Below the pieces are notes generated by a model. The model searched no databases. It was not told the origin of the DNA and worked only from the letters and a program-made list of their open reading frames with translations. A DNA stretch of 64,000 nt from contig CAVZOY010000005.1 in assembly GCA_963777095.1 (NCBI GenBank), positions 85,050 to 149,049 of the forward strand. Direction: 5' to 3'. A program made the position numbers and the translations under genes. The first letter of the stretch is position 1. Every line of letters starts with the position of its first letter. Source of the stretch: CAVZOY01 sp963777095. Lineage in GTDB: Bacteria; Actinomycetota; Actinomycetes; Mycobacteriales; Geodermatophilaceae. Positions 1 to 8,170 of this stretch are shown one piece after another.

Positions 1-1
1 G

Positions 2-1153
2 CCGCTCGCGCGGCCGCGCACCGGCCGGATGATCGCCGGCGTGGCCGTCGGCACCGCCACGCACCTGCGGCTGGATCCCCTCGTCGTCCGCATCGGGTTC
101 GTCGTGCTCGGAACCGCCGGCATCGGCATCGTCGCCTACGCCCTGCTGTGGCTGACCATGCCCGCCACGGACGTACCGCCCCCCTCCCAGGACGGCGGAG
201 CGGCCCCGCAGCGGACGCCGCGGCAGTTCGTCGCCCTCGGCGCGATCGCGCTGACGTCCTTCGTGCTGGTCCAGGGCCTGTCCAGCTGGGGCGGCAACCT
301 CGTGCTGCCCCTGGTGCTGGTCGCCGGCGGACTGGCGGTGATCTGGCGGCAGATCGACGCGCCTCGCGGGTTCGCGATGCCCGGAGCCCGGTGGGCCCTC
401 GCCGCGGGCGTGGCGCTCGCCGGCGCCGGCGTCGTCCTCCTGCTGGCGACCACCGGCCAGCTGGACCAGGCCCGCGACGGCTTCGTCTTCACCCTGGTCA
501 TCCTGGCCGGGGTCGTGCTGGCCACCGCGCCGCTCTGGCGTCGGCTGCTCGACTCGCGGGACGCCGAGCGGACGGCGCGGATCCGCTCCGAGGAGCGCGC
601 CACGGTGGCCGCGCACCTGCACGACTCGGTGCTGCAGACCCTCGCACTCATCCAGCGGCACGCGGACTCGCCCGCGGCGGTCGCCCGCCTGGCCCGCAGC
701 CAGGAACGCGAGCTGCGCACCTGGCTCTACGAGCCGGCGGTGGCCACGGGCGGCACGTGGGCCGGGCTGGTGGCCGGCGCGGTGGCCGAGATCGAGGACG
801 ACTCCGAGTTCACCATCGAGCCGGTCGTCGTCGGCGACGCCCCGCTCGACGACGCGCTGTCCGCATTGGGCGCGGCGGCCCGGGAGGCCCTGCTGAACGC
901 GGCCAAGCACTCGGGGGCGCCGTCGGCCGACCTCTACTCGGAGGTGACGCCGGAGCGGGTGTCGGTGTTCGTCCGCGACCGCGGCAAGGGCTTCGACCCC
1001 GAGACGGTGCCGGACGACCGGCGGGGCCTGCGCGACTCGGTGGCCGGCCGGCTGGCCCGCCTCGGGGGGACGGCGACCGTGCGCTCCGCGCCGGGAGAGG
1101 GGACCGAGGTGGAGCTGATGCTGCCGAGGAGCCTGCAGAGGAGCACCGCATGA
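2..1153 (+). CDS. PspC-domain sensor histidine kinase, 5' end outside window
   Basis: Membrane sensor kinase of a two-component system. The frame is open from base 2, and the first readable residues (about GRMIAGVAVGTATHL) lie inside a PspC domain, so the true start is upstream of the window. Several hydrophobic segments follow (residues about 10-45, 65-105, 115-170 from the ATG at 29). The cytoplasmic part has the HisKA_3-type box AAHLHDSVLQTL with the predicted phospho-acceptor His at about 200. A HATPase domain at about 275-370 shows N-box AAREALLNAAKHSG and G-box DRGKGFD. The stop overlaps the start of the response regulator (ATGA), so the pair is translationally coupled. The stimulus cannot be deduced; PspC kinases of this layout are common in actinobacteria. 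Confidence 0.9.
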   Translation, partial: PLARPRTGRMIAGVAVGTATHLRLDPLVVRIGFVVLGTAGIGIVAYALLWLTMPATDVPPPSQDGGAAPQRTPRQFVALGAIALTSFVLVQGLSSWGGNLVLPLVLVAGGLAVIWRQIDAPRGFAMPGARWALAAGVALAGAGVVLLLATTGQLDQARDGFVFTLVILAGVVLATAPLWRRLLDSRDAERTARIRSEERATVAAHLHDSVLQTLALIQRHADSPAAVARLARSQERELRTWLYEPAVATGGTWAGLVAGAVAEIEDDSEFTIEPVVVGDAPLDDALSALGAAAREALLNAAKHSGAPSADLYSEVTPERVSVFVRDRGKGFDPETVPDDRRGLRDSVAGRLARLGGTATVRSAPGEGTEVELMLPRSLQRSTA

Positions 1154-1827
1154 CCGCCGCGGAGGCCGTCGCCCGGCCGAGGGTGTTCCTCGTCGACGAC
1201 CACGCGATGGTGCGCACCGGCGTGCGCGCCGAGCTGGGCGCCGACATCGACGTCGTGGGAGAGGCCGCGGACGTCGTCGCGGCGGTCGAGGGCATCCGGG
1301 CGACCGTGCCCGACGTCGTCCTGCTCGACGTGCACCTGCCTGGGGGCGGCGGCCGCGCGGTCCTGGAGCAGGTGCGCGCCGAGCTGCCGACGGTGCGCTG
1401 GCTGGCGCTCTCGGTCTCCGACGCCGCCGAGGACGTCATCGCCGTGATCCGGGCCGGCGCGCGGGGCTACGTCACCAAGTCCATCTCGGGGCCCGACCTG
1501 CTCGACGCCGTCCGGCGGGTGGCCGACGGCGACGTCGTCTTCAGCCCACGGTTGGCCGGCTTCGTGCTCGACGCGTTCGCCGCCGGAGGTGTTCCCGCTG
1601 CGCCGGCGGAGGACCCGGCGGTCGATCCCGGGCTGGACCTGCTCAGCGCCCGGGAGCGCGAGGTGATGCAGCTGCTCGCCCGCGGCTACACCTACCGGGA
1701 GATCGGCTCGCGGCTGTTCATCTCGGTGAAGACGGTGGAGTCGCACGCGTCGAACGTGCTGCGCAAGCTGCAGCTGTCCAACCGCAACGAGCTGACCCGC
1801 TGGGCGGCGACGAACCGGTTGCTGTAG
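1150..1827 (+). CDS. NarL/LuxR-family response regulator
   Basis: DNA-binding response regulator of 225 aa paired with the preceding kinase. The receiver domain (about 10-130) has the acidic pair in VFLVDDHAMV, the phospho-acceptor Asp in VVLLDVHLPG and the conserved Lys in YVTKSI. After a short linker, a LuxR-type helix-turn-helix at about 160-220 contains LLSAREREVMQLLARG and SVKTVESHASNVLRKL. The ATG overlaps the kinase stop by four bases. Intact. Targets are unknown; PspC-kinase partners often control envelope-stress genes, but nothing here proves that. Confidence 0.93.
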   Translation: MTAAEAVARPRVFLVDDHAMVRTGVRAELGADIDVVGEAADVVAAVEGIRATVPDVVLLDVHLPGGGGRAVLEQVRAELPTVRWLALSVSDAAEDVIAVIRAGARGYVTKSISGPDLLDAVRRVADGDVVFSPRLAGFVLDAFAAGGVPAAPAEDPAVDPGLDLLSAREREVMQLLARGYTYREIGSRLFISVKTVESHASNVLRKLQLSNRNELTRWAATNRLL

Positions 1828-1836
1828 CTGCGCACG

Positions 1837-1842
1837 TAGAGT
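1837..1842 (+). promoter_or_regulatory. -10 box (TAGAGT), near-leaderless start
   Basis: TAGAGT ends 9 nt before the ATG of the glycosyltransferase at 1852. It fits the TANNNT pattern that recurs 6-9 nt upstream of start codons in this window. No convincing -35 is visible. Confidence 0.45.
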
Positions 1843-1851
1843 CCGGGGGCG

Positions 1852-2952
1852 ATGAACGCCGATCCGCTGGACGACCCGGCCATCGACCCGCTCGACGTCC
1901 CGGAGGTCGATCCGCTGCTGGACCGCGACTCCGGCTGGCCGCCGGTGTCGGTGGTCATGCCGGTGCGCAACGAGGCCCGCGACCTGGTCGAGAGCGTCGA
2001 GCAGATCCTCGGCCAGGAGTACGGCGGCGAGCTCGAGGTCGTCCTCGCGGTCGGGCCGTCGACCGACGGCACCGAGCGCATCGCCGACGACCTGTCCGCC
2101 GCCGACCCCCGCGTCCGGGTGGTGCCCAACCCCGCCGGCCGGACGCCGGCCGGGCTCAACGCCGGCATCCGTGCTGCGCAGCACGACGTCATCGTGCGGG
2201 TCGACGGGCACGGCATCCTGACGCCCGGCTACGTCACCCGCGCCGTGCAGCTGCTCGAGTCGACCGGGGCCGCCAACGTCGGCGGCGTCATGCTGGCCGT
2301 CGGGCAGACCGGCTTCGAGCAGGCGGTGGCGCACGCCTATCGCGCGCGCGTCGGACTCGGCGGCGGGCAGTTCCACGTCGGCGGCGACGAGGGCCCGGCC
2401 GACTCGGTCTACCTCGGCGTCTTCCGCCGCGAGGTGCTCGAGGGCCTCGGCGGCTTCGACGAGCACTTCCACCGCGCGCAGGACTGGGAGCTCAACCACC
2501 GGATCCGCTCGTCCGGCGGGGTGGTCTGGTTCTCGCCCGACCTCGGCGTCACCTACCGGCCGCGCTCCTCGTGGGGCGACCTCGTGCAGCAGTTCTTCCA
2601 CACCGGCCGCTGGCGCCGGGAGGTCATCCGGCAGCACCCCGAGACGGTCTCGCTGCGCTACCTCGCCCCGCCGACGGTCACCGCGGCGGTGCTCGCCGGC
2701 ACGGCCGCCGGCACGGTCGGGTCGGTCGTCGGCATCCCGCCGTTCCGCTGGGGATGGCTGGCGCCGCTCGGCTACGGCAGCGGGGTGATGGCGGCGTCCC
2801 TGCTCGGCGCCCGTGGGCTGTCGTGGCGGGCGCGGGCCTGGCTGCCGATGGTGCTGGCGACGATCCACCTCAGCTGGGGCAGCGGGTTCCTGTTCGGCCG
2901 GCGGCCGCCGCGGCCGGCCGGGTCAGAAGCGGTTCAGGACGAACCGCGCTGA
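1852..2952 (+). CDS. Family 2 glycosyltransferase (ExoA-like), membrane-anchored
   Basis: Predicted to transfer sugar from a nucleotide sugar during surface polysaccharide synthesis, 366 aa. The GT-A fold begins at about residue 30 with PVSVVMPVRNEARDL, typical of family 2. The DxD-like metal motif is in VRVDGHG, and the later GGFDEHFHRAQDWELNHRI resembles the catalytic-base/acceptor region of ExoA-type enzymes. The C-terminal third (about 275-345) has hydrophobic segments that would hold it at the membrane. The N-terminal 28 residues are acidic and proline-rich. The 3' end overlaps the convergent glycosyltransferase at 2923 by 30 bases. Acceptor and sugar unknown. Confidence 0.85.
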   Translation: MNADPLDDPAIDPLDVPEVDPLLDRDSGWPPVSVVMPVRNEARDLVESVEQILGQEYGGELEVVLAVGPSTDGTERIADDLSAADPRVRVVPNPAGRTPAGLNAGIRAAQHDVIVRVDGHGILTPGYVTRAVQLLESTGAANVGGVMLAVGQTGFEQAVAHAYRARVGLGGGQFHVGGDEGPADSVYLGVFRREVLEGLGGFDEHFHRAQDWELNHRIRSSGGVVWFSPDLGVTYRPRSSWGDLVQQFFHTGRWRREVIRQHPETVSLRYLAPPTVTAAVLAGTAAGTVGSVVGIPPFRWGWLAPLGYGSGVMAASLLGARGLSWRARAWLPMVLATIHLSWGSGFLFGRRPPRPAGSEAVQDEPR

Positions 2953-3698
2953 CAGCCCGGCGGAGCGGAACCGCCGCGGCGAGCGCAGCACGAAGGCCAG
3001 CCGGGCGATCGGTGCCGTCGGCCCGAAGACGCGGCCGAAGATGGCCGAGCGGGCCCGCGCGTCCCGCAGCGTGCCGAAGCCGGCTCCCGAGGAGACGGTC
3101 GGGTGCACGGCCACCACCACGGGCACGAACCGGCACTCCAGCCCGGCCGCCAGCGCGTCGGCGATGAGGATGTACTCGTCGCCGAGGAAGTGCGGGTCGA
3201 CGCCGGCGCCGAAGCGCTCGTCGAACCGGACACCGGCGCGGGCGAACGCGTCGCGCCGCACCATGATCTCGTAGGTTGCGGCCTTGCCGGAGTTCCAGCG
3301 GGTCAGCCGGACCGGCCGGGACGGGTAGGGCTTGCGCAGCCGGCCCCCCTCGTCGACCGCGATCGCCAGTACCAGCGCCAGGCCGGGGTTCGCCTCGAGC
3401 TCGCCGACGACCGACCGGACGCCCTCCTCGTGGAAGACGATGTCGTCGTCGGCGAACAGCACGTACCGGCCACGCGCCCCGTCGAGGACGGCGTTGCGGC
3501 TCTTGGTGACGCCGCGGGAGGTCCAGGAGCTCGTAACGGACGTCGTCCCGACGCGGGGCGGCGTCCGGGACGCGGCCGTCGACGGCGCCCTGGACGACGA
3601 TCAGGACCTCGACCTCGGGCCGCTGCTCGGGCAGCCGGATGGTCGGCGGCCCGCTCGGCGAGGACCGAGTAGCCGATGGTCAGCAGCGGCTCAGACAT
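2923..3698 (-). CDS. Family 2 glycosyltransferase, two frameshifts
   Basis: Last gene of the leftward polysaccharide group. The start MSEPLLTIGYSVLAERA is read from 3698. Reading must change frame near 3640 and again near 3515 to give GVTKSRNAVLDG and then VLFADDDIVFHEEG. That last segment carries the Asp-rich metal/nucleotide motif, and LGDEYIL lies further on. Reassembled length is about 258 aa, normal for the family. The ATG overlaps the upstream membrane protein's stop by 8 nt, so translation is coupled. The frameshifts look like 1-2 base sequence errors rather than decay, since conservation continues on both sides. Confidence 0.7.
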
Positions 3699-4488
3699 CG
3701 TCCTCGTCGTCGTGCGGCGGGATCTCGCTGAAGGCCCGTGCCCGCACGTAGCGCATGAGGCCCTTGGCGACCTCGGTCAGCGTCTGGCCGAGCATCCGCA
3801 GCGCGATGAACAGCACGAAGCCGGTGCCGGGCTCGATGTACTCGCCCAGGATCATCCACAGCAGCACGCCGATGAGGACGACGACCCCGGCGTAGCCGAA
3901 GAGCGCGCCGGTCTCGCCGGCGATGACGCGGGTGCGGACCTTGGTCGCGTTGTCGACCGAGCGGTAGGCCAGCTGGGCGGCGCGGAACTCGCGCTGGGTG
4001 GACAGCTGCCGCCGGTAGATGAACGACAGGGAGAACCCGACGACGGCGACGGCGGCGATCACCGCCACGCCGAACAACGGCGCCAGCACGATCGTCGCCG
4101 CGACCACGACGGCGATCCGGCCCATCGTGCTCAGGATGGAGGTGACCTCCATGGCCATGGCCCACCGCCAGGCGTCGCTGGCCTTGCTCACCCCGGAGTC
4201 GACCAGCGCCCGCTCGAAGACGTTGATCCGGTACTTCTCCCGCAGGAAGTTGACCACCCGCAGGCCGCCGAAGAAGACCAGGAACAGCACCACGAGCACG
4301 GTCGTCAGCGCGGTGCTGCGGTCGGACTTCGGCAGGATCAGCACCGAGAACAGCTGGGTGGCGACCAGTTCGGTCATCGAGACGACCGCCGCCAGCGCCA
4401 CGAGGCCGAGGACCACCATCCGGTCCCTGCGGACCGGGAAGAGCTCCTTGACGCTCGTGCGGATGTCGCCCGCGATGGGCCAGGCCAC
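3691..4488 (-). CDS. Multi-pass membrane protein in polysaccharide operon
   Basis: About 265 aa with roughly five to six hydrophobic segments (about 25-50, 62-85, 105-150, 200-245) and an acidic C-terminus ending PPHDDEDDV. The start is taken as the GTG at 4488, six bases after the stop of the upstream fusion gene; the frame stays open upstream but only as antisense-like sequence. The overall pattern (paired helices, long polar loop with RREFRAAQ-type residues) resembles the transmembrane half of an ABC exporter, but no ATPase domain is attached or adjacent. It sits between a glycosyltransferase/pyruvyltransferase fusion and a glycosyltransferase, which suggests a role in polysaccharide export or assembly. 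Function not proven. Confidence 0.7.
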   Translation of the reverse strand: MAWPIAGDIRTSVKELFPVRRDRMVVLGLVALAAVVSMTELVATQLFSVLILPKSDRSTALTTVLVVLFLVFFGGLRVVNFLREKYRINVFERALVDSGVSKASDAWRWAMAMEVTSILSTMGRIAVVVAATIVLAPLFGVAVIAAVAVVGFSLSFIYRRQLSTQREFRAAQLAYRSVDNATKVRTRVIAGETGALFGYAGVVVLIGVLLWMILGEYIEPGTGFVLFIALRMLGQTLTEVAKGLMRYVRARAFSEIPPHDDEDDV

Positions 4489-4493
4489 GACGG

Positions 4494-6308
4494 TTACCGC
4501 GTCACGGCGGCCACGGCACGCCGCAGGGCGTCCTCCACCTCGTCCTTCTTCGTCTCGCTGATGGTCAGGTCCAGGACCAGCGACTGCAGGTCGGTGGAGC
4601 GGAGGTCCAGCGGCACGGGAGCGGGTGTGATGGGTTCGAAGCCGACGCCGAGGGCGTAGTCGGTGTACTTCATGCCGTTGCCGGCGACCGCGTCGAGGTA
4701 GCCCTCGAACACGATCAGGGCGCACGGGATGCCGTAGGACTGGCACGTGATGAGCACGTGCATCGCGCTGGTCACGACCTGCTCGTACTGCGCCAGCTCG
4801 GTGACGAAGGTGCGGATGTCGTCGGGGTGCGAGACGAGCACCTCCAGCTCGTCGTAGCCCTCGGGCAGGACCACCGGCAGGTTGCGGTGCTTGTGGTGGC
4901 GGACGAAGGCCTTGCGGCCGTTGGTCTCGCCCCGCTCGACCGGGATGATGCGGGACAGGATCGCCGCCGGGTCACCGAAGGACTCCACGGTCGGGCCGCC
5001 GCAGGACTTCAGGTGCTCGGCCGTGAGCGGCCCGCGGACCGAGATGTACTCGGCGGACGGGTCGAGCTGGTACTCGTCGCTGGAGATGCCCGTGCCGACG
5101 ACGATCGAGTTCGGCTTGATGAAGCGGCCGATCGACCCGACCGAGACGACGTGCGTGCCGGCGGTGAGCGACGGCGCGGTCGGCGACTGGAAGAGGATCT
5201 TCCGGTCCGTGTAGTGGCCGATGATCAGTGGGCTGAGCCAGTCGCCGTAGTTGCCGGGGAACGGGCGGACCCACCAGACGAGGTCCAGCTTCTCCTCGGA
5301 CGGGCGGGCGGAGAAGTGGCTGAAGCTCCGCGCCGCCGAGAGGGTGCTCTCCTCCTCGCGGGTCAGCACGCCCAGGCCGGCGAGGGCGGTCGTCGTCTGC
5401 TCCAGGGCCTCGGCTTCGCCGTCGATCCCGGCGCGCAGCGCCTGGTTGAGGAGCGCCTTGCGGCTCTTGGTGGTCGGCAGCGGGATCTTCATCCCGGTCG
5501 ACATGGCCGAGCGCGGGGTGGAGTCCGAACCGGGCAGCAGGAGGCCGGTGGCCCCGCTCTTGTCCGCGAGCGAGATCAGCCGGCGACGGGCCGAGGGGGG
5601 CAGCTGCTCGACGACGCGCTTGCCGCCCTTGATGGCCTTCCGGCGGGCGTTGGCCGCACGACGGCGCCAGCCGCGGGTCGGCACGTCGGCAGCGTGCTGG
5701 ACGACCTTGTCCCTGAAGTCGTCGACGTTGCCGCTGGAGCCGAACAGGAAGAAGGCCTGCCGGTCGGTCAGCGGACCGCCCTTACCGACGACGCAGGTCG
5801 ACGGGATGATCTGGAAGGTGAGCTCGGTGGCGTTGGCCCGCCAGCCCTCCTCGAAGAAGTAGTCGTCGGTCGCCTTGACGTCCGAGCTGGCCTCGAACTT
5901 CGCGGCGTCGGTGACCATGCGGCGCGCCTCGGCCGTCGTGTTCACGCCCCAGAAGCACGGCTCCCAGAACCGGCCGCGCTTGTGGTAGCCGATGGTGCGG
6001 GGGTTGGAGAACCCGCGCTGGAAGCCGACGATGTCGGCCGTCGAGTTGCGCACGAAGTCCGGCAGCGACAGCAACCGACAGTCGACGTCGATCCAGAAGA
6101 CCTTGCTGTCGGGGTTCTCGTCGCAGATCCGCTTGAGGAACGGGACCTTCTGACGGCAGAGGTCGGCCCAGTCCTGGCCGGGCTGCTTGACGATCTCCTC
6201 GACGACGTACGTGACGCCCAGGTCGCTCAGGTTCTTCTTGAGCTCTTCGCCGTGGCGGCGGTAGTACTCGTCATCGGTATGGAACGAGCACACGATGAAA
6301 TCGTTCAT
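4494..6308 (-). CDS. Nucleotide-diphospho-sugar transferase/polysaccharide pyruvyl transferase fusion
   Basis: A 604-aa protein with two likely catalytic parts. Residues about 1-200 resemble a nucleotide-diphospho-sugar transferase, with the DxD-type motif in VFWIDVDCRLL and later EPCFWGVNTT and DDYFFEEGW. A basic linker (about 210-300) follows. Residues about 345-560 match polysaccharide pyruvyl transferases: GNYGDWLSPLI, VVSVGSIG, SVRGPLTAEHL, FGDPAAIL and SAMHVLITCQSYGIPC. Pyruvyl transferases add pyruvate ketals from phosphoenolpyruvate to sugars, giving acidic surface glycans. The start is the ATG at 6308; an in-frame ATG four codons upstream is possible. It heads a leftward operon with the membrane protein and glycosyltransferase. 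Domain calls are by motif reading. Confidence 0.75.
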   Translation of the reverse strand: MNDFIVCSFHTDDEYYRRHGEELKKNLSDLGVTYVVEEIVKQPGQDWADLCRQKVPFLKRICDENPDSKVFWIDVDCRLLSLPDFVRNSTADIVGFQRGFSNPRTIGYHKRGRFWEPCFWGVNTTAEARRMVTDAAKFEASSDVKATDDYFFEEGWRANATELTFQIIPSTCVVGKGGPLTDRQAFFLFGSSGNVDDFRDKVVQHAADVPTRGWRRRAANARRKAIKGGKRVVEQLPPSARRRLISLADKSGATGLLLPGSDSTPRSAMSTGMKIPLPTTKSRKALLNQALRAGIDGEAEALEQTTTALAGLGVLTREEESTLSAARSFSHFSARPSEEKLDLVWWVRPFPGNYGDWLSPLIIGHYTDRKILFQSPTAPSLTAGTHVVSVGSIGRFIKPNSIVVGTGISSDEYQLDPSAEYISVRGPLTAEHLKSCGGPTVESFGDPAAILSRIIPVERGETNGRKAFVRHHKHRNLPVVLPEGYDELEVLVSHPDDIRTFVTELAQYEQVVTSAMHVLITCQSYGIPCALIVFEGYLDAVAGNGMKYTDYALGVGFEPITPAPVPLDLRSTDLQSLVLDLTISETKKDEVEDALRRAVAAVTR

Positions 6309-6390
6309 CAAAGGCATCCAGGTGCAGAGGGGCGCAGCCGCGGCACGAATCGCCGCCGGAGAGAGAGCGCCCACGATCGGGGTCCCGGCC

Positions 6391-6396
6391 AGTCTA
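6391..6396 (-). promoter_or_regulatory. Candidate -10 box for polysaccharide operon
   Basis: On the minus strand this reads TAGACT (TANNNT), giving a 5' leader of about 75 nt before the start at 6308. The 6309-6484 gap otherwise shows no gene. Confidence 0.35.
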
Positions 6397-6484
6397 CGAG
6401 CCCCCCGGCGAAGCGGACGCGCGACACGGGTACGGACCCGTCCGTCCCACCCCGTCCGTCACACGCGGCACGCGCGGGTGCCGC

Positions 6485-7222
6485 TCAGGCGGTGTGCACG
6501 ACGTGGAACGCCTCGGCGAGCCGGCCGTCGGGCAGGCCGTGCGTGCGCGCGGTCTGCCGCATCCAGTCGGTGACGAAGCGGGTCAGGTCGGGCAGATGGC
6601 CCACCTGGCTGACGTGCGAGCGGAGCGCGGCCAGCTTGCGCTCCACGACGTCGGTGACGTCGACGGCGTGGTCGGCGCGCGGGCTGGCGGTCAGCCACAC
6701 CTCGGCGACGGTCCAGGCCTCCAGGCCCTCGTCGGCGAGCAGCTCGGCGAAAGCGAAGGGATTGCGGGCGTCGGGATAGACGGCGCGCAGCGTGGACTCG
6801 CCGACGATCATGTGGTCGGGGTGGCTGGCCCCGATCCGGTCCCAGAAGCGCTCGGGCGAGCTGGTCAGCACCCGCTGGGGGCGGACCTGCCGGATCACGC
6901 GGCTGATGTCGCGGCGCAGGTCGAGGGTGAGCTCCAGCCGGCCGTCGGGATACCCGAGGAAGCGCACGTCCTCCACACCGACCGCCGCGGCTGCCGCCCG
7001 CTGCTCGCCCTGCCGCAGCGGGCCCATCCGGTCGCGGGGAGTGTCGTCGAACCCGCCGGCGTCCCCGTCGGTGACGATGCAGTAGGTGACCTCGGTCCCG
7101 GCCGCCGTCCAGGTGGCCACGGTGCCGGCGCTGCCGAAGTCGACGTCGTCGGGGTGGGCGAGCACGCACAGGGCGCGCTCGACGTGCTCGGCGGGACGGC
7201 GCGGGGCGAACGGCGAGGTCAC
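6485..7222 (-). CDS. LmbE/PIG-L family N-acetylglucosamine-type deacetylase
   Basis: Zinc-dependent deacetylase of 245 aa. The PIG-L signature AHPDDVDFGSAGT is near residue 20 (zinc-binding His and Asp), and a second metal motif SHPDHMIVG is near 140. Actinobacterial relatives include MshB and Mca, which act on mycothiol intermediates and conjugates, so a thiol-metabolism or glycan role is plausible; the exact substrate is not shown. The start is the GTG at 7222, 7 nt below a TAGGCT -10 box, which implies a leaderless mRNA. The open frame extends upstream to 7357, but that part overlaps the promoter and the neighbouring gene. Confidence 0.85.
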   Translation of the reverse strand: MTSPFAPRRPAEHVERALCVLAHPDDVDFGSAGTVATWTAAGTEVTYCIVTDGDAGGFDDTPRDRMGPLRQGEQRAAAAAVGVEDVRFLGYPDGRLELTLDLRRDISRVIRQVRPQRVLTSSPERFWDRIGASHPDHMIVGESTLRAVYPDARNPFAFAELLADEGLEAWTVAEVWLTASPRADHAVDVTDVVERKLAALRSHVSQVGHLPDLTRFVTDWMRQTARTHGLPDGRLAEAFHVVHTA

Positions 7223-7229
7223 CCGCCGG

Positions 7230-7235
7230 AGCCTA
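7230..7235 (-). promoter_or_regulatory. -10 box TAGGCT for leaderless LmbE gene
   Basis: TAGGCT on the minus strand, exactly 7 nt before the GTG at 7222. It abuts the interspersed repeat at 7237-7280; the B12-protein gene at 18133 has the same arrangement. Confidence 0.6.
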
Positions 7236-7236
7236 G

Positions 7237-7280
7237 AGAAAGGACCCTCCTGCCCCCACCGCTCGAAGCTCGCAGCGGGC
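7237..7280 (+). repeat. Interspersed promoter-associated repeat, copy A
   Basis: About 44 nt. Conserved blocks are AGAAAGGACC, CTGCCCCC, CCGCTCG and GCTCGCAGCGGG. Related copies are at 15920-15956 (same strand) and 18081-18120 (opposite strand). In copies A and C the end reading GGTCCTTTCTCT runs directly into a -10 hexamer. Confidence 0.55.
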
Positions 7281-7329
7281 CTGCAGCAGGGCACGTCGTG
7301 GAAGAGTGCCTCGCGAGGGGAGGACGGCC

Positions 7330-7806
7330 ATGAGCGCTGCGGCGACACGACCTCCAAGAGTTCCGCCGTCGTGGTTCGTGCACACGGCCTGGCGCGTTCA
7401 TCGCGCGCTCCACCGGCTCACCGGCGGCCGATTGCTGTGGACTCCGTCGAACAAGCGCGGTTGGGGTGCGCTCCGCCTCACGACCGTCGGGCGGAAGTCC
7501 GGTCAGCCGCGCAGCGTGATCATCGGCTACATCGACGACGGCCCCGACCTCCTCGCGCTCGCGATGAACGGCTGGGAGGAGGGCCACCCCGCGTGGTGGC
7601 TGAACCTCCAGGCGCACCCGGACGCCGTCGTCCGATTGGCTGGCCAGGATCCCCGCCCGGTGCGCGCACGCCCTGCCATGGGGGAGGAGCGGAATCGGCT
7701 GTGGCAGCGGTGGGTCGCGATCGATCCGAGGCTCGACGAGCACGCCCGGCGGCGGTCGACCGAGACGCCCCTGATCGTCCTGGAGCCGGGCGACAGGACG
7801 GCCTGA
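7330..7806 (+). CDS. Deazaflavin (F420)-dependent nitroreductase-family protein
   Basis: A 158-aa member of the DDN-like family (PF04075), which uses F420 in actinobacteria. Diagnostic segments are LRLTTVGRKSGQPRS (about 50-64), DLLALAMNGWEE and HPAWWLNLQAHPDAVV (about 88-104), the usual cofactor-binding core. The start is the ATG at 7330, preceded by GAGGGGAGGACGGCC, rather than the upstream ATG at 7306. Substrate unknown; relatives act on quinones or other redox compounds. It stands alone, divergent from the LmbE gene across the repeat-bearing gap. Confidence 0.85.
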   Translation: MSAAATRPPRVPPSWFVHTAWRVHRALHRLTGGRLLWTPSNKRGWGALRLTTVGRKSGQPRSVIIGYIDDGPDLLALAMNGWEEGHPAWWLNLQAHPDAVVRLAGQDPRPVRARPAMGEERNRLWQRWVAIDPRLDEHARRRSTETPLIVLEPGDRTA

Positions 7807-7820
7807 GCCCTGCCGGTGTT

Positions 7821-8006
7821 TCAGCCGCAGTCGATCCAGACGTTCGGCTGCTCTCCCTGCACGGTGCACAGCGGGTCGACACGCTTCTGTGCCTCGGTGT
7901 CGGTGGCGGGCAGGGCGGCGCCGATCCCTCCGGCGATCGCGGTCGCGAGCAGGACGACGGCGATCCGGCGGCGGGCGGCGGACGGCAGGGCGGTGGTGTT
8001 GCTCAT
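7821..8006 (-). CDS. Small secreted protein, two Cys
   Basis: A 61-aa protein with a classical signal peptide: basic ARRRIAVVLL, then a hydrophobic Ala-rich stretch to about residue 33 and a possible cleavage site near ATDTEAQ. The predicted mature part is about 25 aa with two cysteines (DPLCTVQGEQ and WIDCG) that could form a disulfide. GAGAGGGG lies about 8 nt before the ATG, and a strong hairpin occupies the leader. I do not recognise the family. The long minus-strand frame running up to 8945 is an antisense shadow of the sigma-factor gene. Confidence 0.6.
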   Translation of the reverse strand: MSNTTALPSAARRRIAVVLLATAIAGGIGAALPATDTEAQKRVDPLCTVQGEQPNVWIDCG

Positions 8007-8026
8007 GTCAGGTTCCCCTCTCCGGG

Positions 8027-8047
8027 CCGGCGCGACGTCCGCGCCGG
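8027..8047 (-). promoter_or_regulatory. Leader hairpin upstream of small secreted protein
   Basis: Perfect 8-bp inverted repeat CCGGCGCG / CGCGCCGG with a 5-nt loop, about 20 nt before the start at 8006. It could be a leader structure or simply a by-product of high GC. No T tract. Confidence 0.4.
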
Positions 8048-8170
8048 AACGTCGTCCACGGTCGCGGAGGGGAGGGGTCGCGCACATCGGCCACGGGGGG
8101 GAATCGACCGGCTGACGCGGCGGCCGCGACGTCGGCCGGAGGGCCGATGCCGGTCCGCCGCTCGGCGGAC

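Noticed and set aside
1692..2868. Long minus-strand frames opposite the first glycosyltransferase
   Set aside because: The plus strand has a complete family 2 glycosyltransferase with motifs; the minus frames have none.
4758..6779. 673-aa plus-strand open frame
   Set aside because: Antisense to the intact glycosyltransferase/pyruvyltransferase fusion gene, with compositionally biased translation and no motif.
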